Assembly: GCA_002401455.1 (NCBI GenBank)
Contig: NVTE01000011.1
Coordinates: forward strand, 1 to 62,766
DNA: 62,766 nt
Reading direction: 5' to 3'
Origin: Alphaproteobacteria bacterium
GTDB taxonomy: Bacteria > Pseudomonadota > Alphaproteobacteria > Sphingomonadales > Emcibacteraceae
Below are positions 1 through 7,905 of this stretch, in pieces; position 1 is the first letter of the stretch, and the number at the start of each line of letters is the position of its first letter. A model generated the notes under the pieces. That model ran no database searches. It saw only the letters and a list, made by a program, of their open reading frames with translations, and had not been told where the DNA came from. Both the position numbers and the translations under genes were made by a program.

Positions 1-971
1 CCGCCGGAATCCGCTATACCGACGAGACCAAAAAGTTCAAACCGGACCAGATCATTCACGAGAATTATTTTGCCGGATCACTGCATCCTCAGTTGGATGC
101 ACCGTTCATGCAGGCCGGAGAGCGGGTTCTGCCGTTCCTGGAAAAAGAACTCAGCTATGACAATATTGATCCGTATCTGAACCTGTCTTATGATGTGACC
201 GACGATATGATGGTCTATACCAGCTATTCCGAAGGCTTTAAATCCGGTGGGTTCTCCCAGCGGGTATTCCCGCCAATTGTCGCGCCGTTTACCGCCCCTG
301 CGGGAACGCCTGACATCGACCTGATCCCGACCTTCCTGCCGGAATTTGTTCAGACCTATGAACTGGGCGTTAAATTTACCGGCATGGAGGGCAAGCTGCG
401 GCTCAATGCGGCCGCCTTCTATACCGACTATACCGACATGCAGGTTCAGGTCTTCACCAGTGTGGCTCCGATCACCAAAAATGCCGGCAAGGCCACGATC
501 AAAGGCTTTGAGATAGATCTTCAGATGACTCCGGCCGATGGCTGGTTTATCGAAGGCGGCATCGGCTATCTGGATGCCTCCTATAGCGAGATCGATGAAG
601 AGACCACTTTTGTTAATATTAACAACCGGCTTGACCGGGTATCGGAATGGTCCATAAGCGCCGCCGTCTCCAAGGAAATTTCCCTGGGCGATAATGGCTC
701 TCTGGTACCCCGTGTTGATTGGGCTTTCCGCTCAGAGTTTGAAAATGATGCCTTCAACACTGTGGAAATCCATCAGGGCGGCTATCATTTGGTCAATGCC
801 AACCTGACCTGGGAAAATGCCGATGAAAATATGGCGATGGTCGTCGGGGTGAAAAACCTGACCGACGAGAAGTATCTCCATACCGGCATCATCGGTGACG
901 CCTTCCAGTCTTACGAAGGTCTCTATGACCGGGGTCGTCAATGGTATATCACCGCCCGCTTTAATTTCTAG
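1..971 (+). CDS. TonB-dependent receptor, C-terminal part (5' end outside window)
   Basis: The frame is open from base 3 and the protein runs off the left edge, so only about the last 322 residues of an outer-membrane TonB-dependent receptor are seen. Visible barrel signatures are SYSEGFKSGGF, TYELGVKF and the late motif NLTDEKY, and the chain ends in an aromatic residue (ARFNF), as outer-membrane barrels do for BAM recognition. The plug domain and TonB box are not in the window, so the ligand cannot be read. The gene is followed by a hairpin terminator and then by an AraC gene of the monooxygenase cluster. Whether it imports the substrate of that cluster is only a guess. The internal TTG at 93 is not the start. 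Confidence 0.93.
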   Translation, partial: AGIRYTDETKKFKPDQIIHENYFAGSLHPQLDAPFMQAGERVLPFLEKELSYDNIDPYLNLSYDVTDDMMVYTSYSEGFKSGGFSQRVFPPIVAPFTAPAGTPDIDLIPTFLPEFVQTYELGVKFTGMEGKLRLNAAAFYTDYTDMQVQVFTSVAPITKNAGKATIKGFEIDLQMTPADGWFIEGGIGYLDASYSEIDEETTFVNINNRLDRVSEWSISAAVSKEISLGDNGSLVPRVDWAFRSEFENDAFNTVEIHQGGYHLVNANLTWENADENMAMVVGVKNLTDEKYLHTGIIGDAFQSYEGLYDRGRQWYITARFNF

Positions 972-1026
972 GCGGAACAACAACAGCATAATACAATTAT
1001 ACTTAAGCTGTTAACAAACTTTAAAG

Positions 1027-1058
1027 TCAGGAAGGGGATCACCTCTTCCTGATTTATT
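1027..1058 (+). terminator. Rho-independent terminator after the TonB receptor
   Basis: Arms TCAGGAAG (1027-1034) and CTTCCTGA (1045-1052) pair perfectly, extend inward with GGG/CCT pairs, and are followed by TTTATTCGTT. It separates the receptor from the AraC gene. Confidence 0.7.
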
Positions 1059-1177
1059 CGTTAAAAAGGCGACTGCTTTTTAAGAGTAAAACGGGGTGAT
1101 GTAACGCCTTAAGCAGCGGCGCAATTGCCAAGCGGCAAAAGATAGACTATCATCCAATCGGGCAGGAGTTAGGGAAA

Positions 1178-2158
1178 ATGGGAAACGAGATGAAAAAACC
1201 ACTGGATAAATTTTATCTGTTAAATACCAGCGAAGCCGATGAGGCCCGGGCCATCGTCAGCCGTGTTTTCTGTGATCATACCCTGGTTCCTGAGAAAGCC
1301 GGTGCCATCAAAGCCCTGCATAACCGCGCCCAACTGTCTCAAATTTCTCTGAATTACATGGAGTATGGTGCCGATGTGACCGTCGAGCCCGGCTGCCTGA
1401 AAGATTTTTTCCTGTTTCAGCTGCCCATGGAAGGGGCCGCAGAAATCTGCACCCATAATGACAGCTTCACCACCAGTAAAGGCATATCCTCGGCGATCAA
1501 TCCGTCCGAATATACCAAGATGCACTGGAATAAAGACTGCAAGAAACTGATGGTTCAGGTCAAGCGCGAAGCCATGGAAGAGCGCCTGTCCCGTATCCTG
1601 ATGCGCCCCATCGAAAAACCGATCCTGTTCCATCATCAGGTGAAAGAAACCCAAAACCCCCATGCCGGGACCTGGTGGCGTCAGGTGTGGAACCTGGTGC
1701 ATGAAATTGATGAAGGCCATGATCCCTGGCGGTCCCATTTCCTGCTGGAAGATCTGGAACGGAACCTGCTGACCAGCCTGTTATTTTCCTTCAACCATAA
1801 CTATCTCGATCTGCTGAAAGCCCAGGATTCCACCGCCGCTCCCCGCCATGTGAAACAGGTGGAGGATTACATTCAGGCCCATCTGAAAGACAATATCACT
1901 ATTGATGATCTGGTGGAAATATCCGGTGTCAGCTCCCGGTCGATCTTTAACGGCTTTAAAAGCTTTCGCGGCACGACCCCCATGAAATATATTCTTCAGG
2001 CCAGGCTGGAAAAAGTCCGCGAGGAATTGATGCTTCCGTCCCAGGATAAAAGCGTCACTGACATCGCCACCAAATGGAATTTTACCCAGTTGGGCCGTTT
2101 TTCCGCCACCTATAAAAAGGTCTACGGCGAATCTCCCTCGGATACCCTGCGCGGCTAG
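1178..2158 (+). CDS. AraC family transcriptional regulator
   Basis: A 326-residue regulator. Residues about 1-200 form an AraC-type ligand-sensing domain and residues about 224-325 the double helix-turn-helix, with DLVEISGVSSRSIF in the first HTH and the family signature near SVTDIATKWNF...YKKVYGESPSD in the second. The length fits AraC proteins with an N-terminal effector domain. Two start codons are possible, ATG 1178 or ATG 1190, the latter preceded by GGGAAA at good distance. It lies just upstream of and co-directional with the dehydrogenase, monooxygenase and reductase genes, so it is probably their activator. AraC regulators (for example IifR) accompany described indole-oxidation clusters. 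That role is inference. Confidence 0.92.
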   Translation: MGNEMKKPLDKFYLLNTSEADEARAIVSRVFCDHTLVPEKAGAIKALHNRAQLSQISLNYMEYGADVTVEPGCLKDFFLFQLPMEGAAEICTHNDSFTTSKGISSAINPSEYTKMHWNKDCKKLMVQVKREAMEERLSRILMRPIEKPILFHHQVKETQNPHAGTWWRQVWNLVHEIDEGHDPWRSHFLLEDLERNLLTSLLFSFNHNYLDLLKAQDSTAAPRHVKQVEDYIQAHLKDNITIDDLVEISGVSSRSIFNGFKSFRGTTPMKYILQARLEKVREELMLPSQDKSVTDIATKWNFTQLGRFSATYKKVYGESPSDTLRG

Positions 2159-2301
2159 CTCACCCACGCATCATCGGAGTAATATGCCCTAAAACTCTCT
2201 GTTTTTTCATTTTTCGAATAGCCGCTTCGGTGAGTGCATAGTGCCGGGCGGCGTTATGGGCTTTACTTCTTCTCATCAATCACTCAATCAGGGAGTCTAT
2301 C

Positions 2302-3087
2302 ATGAGAGGATTAACCAACAAAGTTGCTATTGTCACGGGGAGTGCCACCAGCATCGGGGCCAGTGTCGCCCGCGCCTTCATCGAGGCCGGAACCAAAGTC
2401 ATCATCGCCGATATCGCCGAAGAGGCCGGCAAGCTTCTGGCCGAAGAACTGGGGCCGGATGCCCATTTCCTGCGCACAGATGTCTCCTCCGACGCTGACC
2501 TTAAAGCCTGTGTCGATCTGGCCGTCAAGCAGTATGACCGGCTCGATTTTGTCGTCAATGTGGCCTGTACTTATCTGGACAATGGCATGGACAGCACCCG
2601 GGAGGAATTCCTTCAGGCGTTGAACATCAATACCGCCGGCGGTTTCATGCTGGTGCAATATGCCCGCCCTCACCTGAAGAAAACCAAGGGGGCCGTGGTT
2701 AATTTTGGCAGCATCAGCGCCAAAGTCGCTCAACCAGGCCGCTGTCTCTACCCCATGACTAAGGGCGCCATTCATCAACTGACCCGCAACGAAGCCCTGC
2801 TTCTGGCCGAAGACGGCATCCGGGTCAATACCGTATCCCCAGGCTGGACCTGGTGCAATATCATGGACGAAGTATCCGGATCTGACCGCGAAAAAACCGA
2901 TAAAGTGGCAGCACCGTTCCATATGACCGGCCGGGTCGGTGACCAGCGCGAGATTGCCGATGCGGTCCTGTTCCTCTGTTCCGATCACGCCAGCTTCATC
3001 ACCGGCACCGATCTGCCCGTCGACGGCGGCTATACGGCCCTTGGTCCAGAGCAGCAGACCGATGCCCTGGGCGCACTGGCCGACTAA
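2302..3087 (+). CDS. Short-chain dehydrogenase/reductase (IifB-like candidate)
   Basis: A 261-residue classical SDR that uses NAD(P)H to oxidise or reduce a hydroxyl/keto group in the cytoplasm. The cofactor motif is T12-G13-SATS-I-G19. The catalytic tetrad is N110, S137, Y150, K154 (SIS and YPMTK motifs, with the usual 13-residue Ser-Tyr spacing). The usual NNAG is altered to VNVA at about 85-88. The C-terminal TGTDLPVDGGY is typical. It is 49 nt upstream of the monooxygenase gene. In the Acinetobacter iif cluster an SDR (IifB) oxidises the indole dihydrodiol made by the StyA-like monooxygenase. The same gene order suggests a similar role here, but the substrate is not proved by sequence. 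Confidence 0.9.
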   Translation: MRGLTNKVAIVTGSATSIGASVARAFIEAGTKVIIADIAEEAGKLLAEELGPDAHFLRTDVSSDADLKACVDLAVKQYDRLDFVVNVACTYLDNGMDSTREEFLQALNINTAGGFMLVQYARPHLKKTKGAVVNFGSISAKVAQPGRCLYPMTKGAIHQLTRNEALLLAEDGIRVNTVSPGWTWCNIMDEVSGSDREKTDKVAAPFHMTGRVGDQREIADAVLFLCSDHASFITGTDLPVDGGYTALGPEQQTDALGALAD

Positions 3088-3136
3088 GCCCCCGATCCAG
3101 AGTAAAAATATAGTTTTTAAAATATAGGGAAATTTC

Positions 3137-4360
3137 ATGAGAAAAATCACCATCATTGGCGCCGGTCAGTCCGGCCTGCTTCTGGGCATCGCCCTGAAAC
3201 AAAAAGACTATGACGTAACCATCGTCACCAACAAAACCGGCGAAGAAGTTCGCACAGGTAAAATCCTGTCCAGCCAGGCCATGTTCAACACCTCCCTCGA
3301 CATTGAGCGCGAGTTTGGCCTCGACTTCTGGGAAGACGATTGCCCCCCTATTGACGGCGTTGGCGTTGCGGTCACCGGACCTGACGGCGAGAAAGCTTTT
3401 GGCTGGACCGCACGTCTGACCACCGGACATGCCAATTCTGTCGACCAACGGGTCAAGATGCCCGCCTGGATGGACCGGTTTGAAGAGCTGGGTGGCAACC
3501 TGGTGATCGAGGATGTCTCCATGGAAGGTCTGGAAAAATACACTGCCGACGCCGACCTGGTTCTGGTGGCGTCGGGCAAGGGTGATATTGGCCGGATGTT
3601 TGAACGGGACGCTGAAAAGAGCGCCTTTGACAAGCCCATGCGCGCTCTGGGCCTGACCTATGTGAAAAACATGGTGCCCCGCCCGGAATACAGTGCGGTG
3701 TGTTTCAACATCATCCCCGGTGTCGGCGAATATTTTGTCTTCCCGGCCCTGACCACCTCCGGCCCCTGCGAAATCATGGTTTTTGAAGGCATTCCCGGCG
3801 GTGAAATGGATTGCTGGGGCGATGTTAAAACCCCGGAACAGCACCTGGAAATGAGCAAGAGCATCCTGAAGAAATTCCTGCCGTGGGAAGCGGAACGTTG
3901 TGATGATATCGAACTGGCCGATGACAATGGCGTTCTGGCCGGTCGTTTCCCGCCAACCATCCGCAAGCCTATTGGCCGCCTGCCCTCTGGCGCCATCGTC
4001 ATGGGCCTTGGCGATGCCATTTGCCTGAACGACCCGATCACTGGACAGGGCTCCAACAATGCCACCAAATGCGCTAAAATCTTCCTCGACAGCATCATCG
4101 CCCACGGCGACAAGTCCTTTGATGAAGGCTGGATGCAGTCGACCTTTGACGACTTCTGGGACTATGCCAAATATGTTGTTCAGTGGACCAATAGCTTCCT
4201 GACCCCACCGCCGGAACATGCGCTTAATCTTCTGGGCGCGGCAGCGAGCTCACCGGAAACCGCCACCAAGATCGCGGACGGCTTTGATAATCCGACCAGC
4301 TTCTTCCCCTGGTTCATGGAAGAAGACGCGGCCAATGACTATCTGGCAGGACTGAAGTAA
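3137..4360 (+). CDS. StyA/IifC-family FAD-dependent indole/styrene monooxygenase
   Basis: A 407-residue single-component oxygenase of two-component (group E) flavin monooxygenases, which epoxidise styrene or indole with FADH2 supplied by a separate reductase. The N-terminus has the dinucleotide fingerprint GAGQSG (G8-G10-G13), followed by LSSQAMFNTSL and SVDQRVKMPAWM, which match the indole-oxidising branch (IndA/IifC/StyA2-like) better than the StyA of styrene degraders as I remember them. A second flavin motif is GLGDA...NDPITGQGSNNA near 288-306. ATG 3137 has the RBS AGGGAAA. The flavin reductase follows after 4 nt. Indigo formation from indole would be expected of this family. The substrate assignment is inference. 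Confidence 0.88.
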   Translation: MRKITIIGAGQSGLLLGIALKQKDYDVTIVTNKTGEEVRTGKILSSQAMFNTSLDIEREFGLDFWEDDCPPIDGVGVAVTGPDGEKAFGWTARLTTGHANSVDQRVKMPAWMDRFEELGGNLVIEDVSMEGLEKYTADADLVLVASGKGDIGRMFERDAEKSAFDKPMRALGLTYVKNMVPRPEYSAVCFNIIPGVGEYFVFPALTTSGPCEIMVFEGIPGGEMDCWGDVKTPEQHLEMSKSILKKFLPWEAERCDDIELADDNGVLAGRFPPTIRKPIGRLPSGAIVMGLGDAICLNDPITGQGSNNATKCAKIFLDSIIAHGDKSFDEGWMQSTFDDFWDYAKYVVQWTNSFLTPPPEHALNLLGAAASSPETATKIADGFDNPTSFFPWFMEEDAANDYLAGLK

Positions 4361-4364
4361 GATC

Positions 4365-4910
4365 ATGACGGCAACACAAGCACAGCAAAACACGCAGGCG
4401 GCAGAGCAGGAACAAACGGAGGCCGCTAAAAAAGACAGCTTCCGCCTTGCCCTGCGCCGCATGGCCTCCAGTGTCTCGATCATCAGCGCCGCCGATGGCC
4501 AGACCCGGGCCGGGATGACCGCAAGCTCAGTGACGTCCCTGAGCTTCGATCCCCTGTCCCTGCTGGTCTGCATCCATCGGGAATCGCGATTTTATGAGAT
4601 TGTCAGCCAACAGGATACTTTCTGCATCAACCTTCTGGATCAGGATCAAGCCGAAATTTCCGACAAATTCAGTCGGCCAACGGCGGAAGATAACCTGTTC
4701 GACAATGGCAACTGGCAGTGGCACGACGGCCTGCCGTACCTGAAAGGTGCCCAGGCCAACCTGTTCCTCGACATCAAGGACAGGCATACCTTCGGCACCC
4801 ACAGCATCGTCATCGGCGAAGTCAATGACGTGTTTTATGCCGACCAGGTATCGCCGCTGATTTACCTGGATGGTAGCTACATGAATACCGGCATGAATAC
4901 CGGATCGTAA
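4365..4910 (+). CDS. Flavin reductase partner of the monooxygenase (StyB/IifD-like)
   Basis: A 181-residue protein of the flavin reductase-like FMN-binding split-barrel family. It reduces FAD with NADH and hands it to the preceding oxygenase. The motifs GMTASSVTSLSFDPLSL (about residues 47-63) and the late HTFGTHSIVIGEV are characteristic. A roughly 20-residue Gln/Glu/Ala-rich N-terminal extension precedes the domain. It starts 4 nt after the monooxygenase stop, so the two are surely co-transcribed. The last residues repeat NTGMNTG. Confidence 0.92.
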   Translation: MTATQAQQNTQAAEQEQTEAAKKDSFRLALRRMASSVSIISAADGQTRAGMTASSVTSLSFDPLSLLVCIHRESRFYEIVSQQDTFCINLLDQDQAEISDKFSRPTAEDNLFDNGNWQWHDGLPYLKGAQANLFLDIKDRHTFGTHSIVIGEVNDVFYADQVSPLIYLDGSYMNTGMNTGS

Positions 4911-4935
4911 CCGGTCCCTTTATCTAAAACTCCCC

Positions 4936-4967
4936 GCCCCTGCCCGGCTGTTGCCCGTGCAGGGGGC
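4936..4967 (+). terminator. Possible terminator hairpin after the flavin reductase
   Basis: CCCCTGC (4937-4943) pairs with GCAGGGG (4959-4965) around a 15-nt loop just past the reductase stop. The downstream sequence AAGACTTATT is poor in T, so termination is less certain than pairing. Confidence 0.4.
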
Positions 4968-4975
4968 AAGACTTA

Positions 4976-5185
4976 TTATTGACCCGCTTCAATTAATTTG
5001 GCTATAAAAATAAAGAGTATCCCACCGGTTAATAGAAGATATATTACTGTCAACATCCCCTTCTCAACCTTATATTCTCCCTTATGATCTTCAATATTGT
5101 ACAGAAGATACACTCTAAACATTCCCGTTACATATAAGCCGATATAAAAATCAAATATCACATAAATAGGCCAATCGATAATCAA
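4976..5185 (-). CDS. Possible small membrane protein
   Basis: A 69-residue frame in an otherwise gene-free, AT-rich stretch (4911-5641). The translation has two hydrophobic segments, about residues 5-27 and 44-64, the second reading LTVIYLLLTGGILFIFIAKL, with a charged loop EDHKGEYKVEKG between them. This looks like a two-helix membrane protein rather than a random frame. However, the only start in the open frame is TTG and no ribosome site precedes it, so it may be a remnant. I do not recognise the family. Confidence 0.3.
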   Translation of the reverse strand: MIIDWPIYVIFDFYIGLYVTGMFRVYLLYNIEDHKGEYKVEKGMLTVIYLLLTGGILFIFIAKLIEAGQ

Positions 5186-5291
5186 CGGTGAGAGAAAATA
5201 AAATTAGTTCAATCTATGAATGCACTGGTTATATTTAGAGTGAAGAGCCTGTAGACTTGGAACAGGTCACCTCCCAGCCCCCATGCCCGCC

Positions 5292-5489
5292 TTATATTTT
5301 CCGTGACCAGTCATTATGTAGCCCCTTACTGATCGGGGTGATCGCCTTGATATAGCCACGGATAAAACGCCCCAGAAGGCCGGGTGCCTGAGTCGGCTTT
5401 TCCTCCCTGATCTGAGCCTTCCTCTGTTGGCTGCAAGAGGTCTGACCCATAACAATATCTATTGGTTGTTGATGTTTAAATTCTGTCAT
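5292..5489 (-). CDS. Possible small basic protein divergent from the LysR gene
   Basis: A 65-residue frame with ATG at 5489, reading toward the monooxygenase cluster. The middle is polar (SCSQQRKAQIREEK) and the end holds LLGRFIRGYIKAITPISKG, which faintly resembles the FIRGYQ-ISPLLG stretch of YidD but in the wrong order for that family. No clear ribosome site precedes it. It is listed because it fills the gap between two regulators and its composition is protein-like. The family is unknown and it may be spurious. Confidence 0.25.
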   Translation of the reverse strand: MTEFKHQQPIDIVMGQTSCSQQRKAQIREEKPTQAPGLLGRFIRGYIKAITPISKGLHNDWSRKI

Positions 5490-5641
5490 CTATCTATCCA
5501 GTCTTTTAAATTTAGCCTGTGTGGCAAAACAAACCCTTAAATCAAGGGACCTTATGCCCATATCTACGGAAAATACCGGGACTTGACAAACGTGAATAAA
5601 TAGGCCAATGCATAAGATATACTTATGCATAAGGACAGGAA

Positions 5642-6520
5642 ATGCAAAAACTCCCCCCGCTCGCTGGCTTAAAGGCCTTCGAATGTGCGGCCCGCCATCA
5701 AAGCTTCACCAATGCGGCCAAAGAGCTGAATGTGACCCAGGCGGCGGTCAGTCAGCAGATAAAGCAATTGGAATATCATCTGGGCTTTGAGCTATTCACC
5801 CGGCGACCCCGACAAATTGCCCTGACGGAAAAGGGGGCCGGCCTGGCCATCATCGTCCGTAAAGCCCTATCCGACATTGGCGAGAAAATTTCCAACCTCC
5901 AGAGCAATGCCAATGAGGAAATTCTCAACATCAGTGTCGTTCCATCTTTTGCCATGTCCTGGCTGATCCCCCGCATCGCCAGTTTTCATACAGCCCACCC
6001 CACTATTGACCTGCGCATTCACACCTCTGAAGATTATGTTGATCTGGCCACCGATGGATTTGACCTGGTCTTCCGCATCACCAAGGCTCCCGACCCCGGC
6101 CTGGAATGCACCCTGCTGGCCACCGGACACGCCATTCCGGTCTATAGCCCCAAGCTCCTTACCGACGGCAAGCCGCGCCTAGAGCTGGATGACCTCCAGC
6201 ATTTTACCCTGCTTCACCGCACAGATATTGAACCCTGGCGCATCTGGCTCGCCCGTCATGGCCTGGACCGGGAGAGTTATAACTTTGGCTCCTCCTATAA
6301 CCGGGCAGGGGCGTTGGTAATGGCAGCCATTGCCGGCCAGGGCATTGCCATGGTGCCGGCATTGCTGGCCTCCTTTGAAATAGACCAGGGTAATCTGTGT
6401 GTGCTGGGCCTTGAAGGGGTGGAGACAGAGGCAAATACTTATCTGATGGGGCTGAAAGACACAGTCCATAAGCCGGCCATTATCGCCTTTAAGCATTGGG
6501 TGGACCAACAGATGGGGTAA
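5642..6520 (+). CDS. LysR family transcriptional regulator, GcvA-like
   Basis: A 292-residue LysR regulator. Residues about 1-65 carry the winged HTH, with LKAFECAARHQSF and LNVTQAAVSQQIKQLE, the form typical of the GcvA subgroup. Residues about 90-290 are the type-2 periplasmic-binding-like effector domain, beginning NISVVPSFAMSWLIPRIASF. ATG 5642 follows AAGGACAGGA. Its targets are not evident: neighbours are the small frames upstream and tRNA-Asn downstream. GcvA-like LysR proteins often act on adjacent divergent genes, but only a doubtful small frame lies there. Confidence 0.93.
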   Translation: MQKLPPLAGLKAFECAARHQSFTNAAKELNVTQAAVSQQIKQLEYHLGFELFTRRPRQIALTEKGAGLAIIVRKALSDIGEKISNLQSNANEEILNISVVPSFAMSWLIPRIASFHTAHPTIDLRIHTSEDYVDLATDGFDLVFRITKAPDPGLECTLLATGHAIPVYSPKLLTDGKPRLELDDLQHFTLLHRTDIEPWRIWLARHGLDRESYNFGSSYNRAGALVMAAIAGQGIAMVPALLASFEIDQGNLCVLGLEGVETEANTYLMGLKDTVHKPAIIAFKHWVDQQMG

Positions 6521-6836
6521 TCCCTGCCCCGAAATATAATCAATGCATCAGGGACGGCTGACCTGGATTAGGAAGGCCTGCTTCGGATGGCTCCTTAAAG
6601 ACCCTTCCCCTTCCCTGGTTCAGGTCATATACGCCAACGCCGTTTTGCCCCCGTTCCTGCCATAAATTCTGTGAAGCCCTCTTGAAAACAGTCCATTTCT
6701 CGCTCTGACACCCTAGGAAATCCGGGCAGTTTTAAACTAATGTCATTTTTTTTAATTTTTCTATTGGCAGGACAAAAAACTGAAGGTATAAGGTGCCTCG
6801 TCAGGTCACATTGGAGACCCGACATAAAGTATATGA
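6521..6836 (+). other. Gene-free stretch before tRNA-Asn
   Basis: About 316 bases between the LysR stop and the tRNA. A 66-codon minus-strand frame here has no family features and no ribosome site. The last part is AT-rich and presumably holds the tRNA promoter. I see nothing else. Confidence 0.4.
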
Positions 6837-6912
6837 TCCCCGATAGCTCAGTTGGTAGAGCAGTAGACTGTTAATCTATTTGTCGCAGGTTCGAGTCCTG
6901 CTCGGGGAGCCA
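6837..6912 (+). tRNA. tRNA-Asn (anticodon GTT)
   Basis: A full cloverleaf. The acceptor arms are TCCCCGA (6837-6843) and TCGGGGA (6902-6908), with discriminator G and an encoded CCA (6910-6912). The D arm is GCTC-AGTTGGTAGA-GC. The anticodon stem GTAGA/TCTAT encloses loop CTGTTAA with anticodon GTT at 6870-6872. The T arm is GCAGG-TTCGAGT-CCTGC. The total is 76 nt. Confidence 0.98.
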
Positions 6913-6921
6913 TTTCTTTTC

Positions 6922-6959
6922 AAGACTTAGCAGTTTTACTGTCAAGTCTTTTTCTTTTT
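6922..6959 (+). terminator. Terminator of tRNA-Asn
   Basis: AAGACTT (6922-6928) pairs with AAGTCTT (6944-6950). An inner CAGT/ACTG stem closes a TTT loop, and TTTCTTTTT follows. Confidence 0.85.
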
Positions 6960-7129
6960 GGGTCGCACATGGGTCGCAATGGGCGTAATTTCAACCAAAC
7001 CCTTTTTTGTTGCGGTTTAGCATAAGTGTGCTACTCGCACGGTCTTTCAATATTGAAATTAGAGAGATTGATACTCCCCCCCTATGGCTAATTCAAACTG
7101 ATCCCACATCGTTCGCAGGAATTTCATAA
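6960..7129 (+). other. Possible integration scar next to tRNA-Asn
   Basis: Just past the tRNA terminator the octamer GGGTCGCA occurs twice (from 6960 and from 6971). The composition then turns AT-rich up to the broken TetR gene. Regions 3' of tRNA genes are common integrase targets. No integrase and no second copy of the tRNA 3' end is visible in this window, so this is only a suggestion. Confidence 0.25.
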
Positions 7130-7216
7130 ATCTTTGTTTCTATCAATTCGAATTGGCATATTTCTTCAACAAGGGAGGGCCTGGAGGGAACGACATTAGC
7201 CAAGGTCGCCAATGAA

Positions 7217-7723
7217 ATGGGTGTCAACTCGGGCCTTCTCGTTCACTATTACAAAAATAAAGAAGAAATGATCTTCGCATTGGTCGTACAATTGGCGGAA
7301 AATTACGCGAATATTTACTTGGCAAAGATGAACGAATATGACACGCCACAAGAAAGAATGGACAATCTGTTGACCACATTCTTCGAAGTGGACTGGACAG
7401 AGCACGGCGACGCAGCAGTATTTTGGGCCTGCTATTCTTTAAGCTTTAGGAATGACCGCGTTAAAGACCAGTTTCGCGCCATCTATGAGGGCTTCAGAAA
7501 CTTGTTAGCCTATGAAATCCAGCTTTATCGCGGTGCTGGCATCTCAAAAGTGAAAGACCCCTTCAAAGCGGCTGACATTATCATTTCTATGCTGGAAGGC
7601 GTTTCTTATTATAATAACGTCATTGGCCCCGCCACCGATATCGCCGACACGTTCCAATACTTTCAAGCTGCAGCAACTAATCTACTTGTTAATGGGGAAG
7701 CTCCACAGGTCAAGACTAAATAA
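7217..7723 (+). CDS. TetR/AcrR family regulator, N-terminus missing or frameshifted
   Basis: From ATG 7217 the frame gives 168 residues, but it is already open from 7130. The residues before the ATG, GLEGTTLAKVANE, are the first half of a TetR helix-turn-helix that continues as MGVNSGLLVHYYKNKEEM. A true TetR start needs about 25 further residues (helix 1). Upstream in this frame there is only a non-family stretch and then a stop at 7127. In another frame ELAYFFNKG appears just before, which could be helix 1 after a frameshift near 7170. The C-terminal ligand domain looks intact (FWACYSLSFRND, BetI-like). I judge it a damaged gene. It lies beside tRNA-Asn and is AT-richer than its neighbours. 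Confidence 0.6.
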   Translation: MGVNSGLLVHYYKNKEEMIFALVVQLAENYANIYLAKMNEYDTPQERMDNLLTTFFEVDWTEHGDAAVFWACYSLSFRNDRVKDQFRAIYEGFRNLLAYEIQLYRGAGISKVKDPFKAADIIISMLEGVSYYNNVIGPATDIADTFQYFQAAATNLLVNGEAPQVKTK

Positions 7724-7905
7724 ATGAACTCATTGTCAAACAAAACTACTGTTTTCACGCTTGCGGGGGCGGGGTTTTCTCAATCCCGTAAAATATTAAG
7801 AACAATTATCGTTAAATCAATACAAAGTGAATAAAGGAAATTTGACCTTCCAATCCCGAAAGAAAAAAATAATATTCAATAGAGAATGACACCTGGGCCA
7901 CACCG

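Noticed and set aside
2999..4219. 406-residue minus-strand frame opposite the monooxygenase
   Set aside because: No family features; the plus strand encodes a clear flavin monooxygenase with an RBS and conserved motifs, and the minus frame is its shadow.
6625..6825. 66-codon minus-strand frame before tRNA-Asn
   Set aside because: No ribosome site, no recognisable domain, overlaps the likely tRNA promoter.
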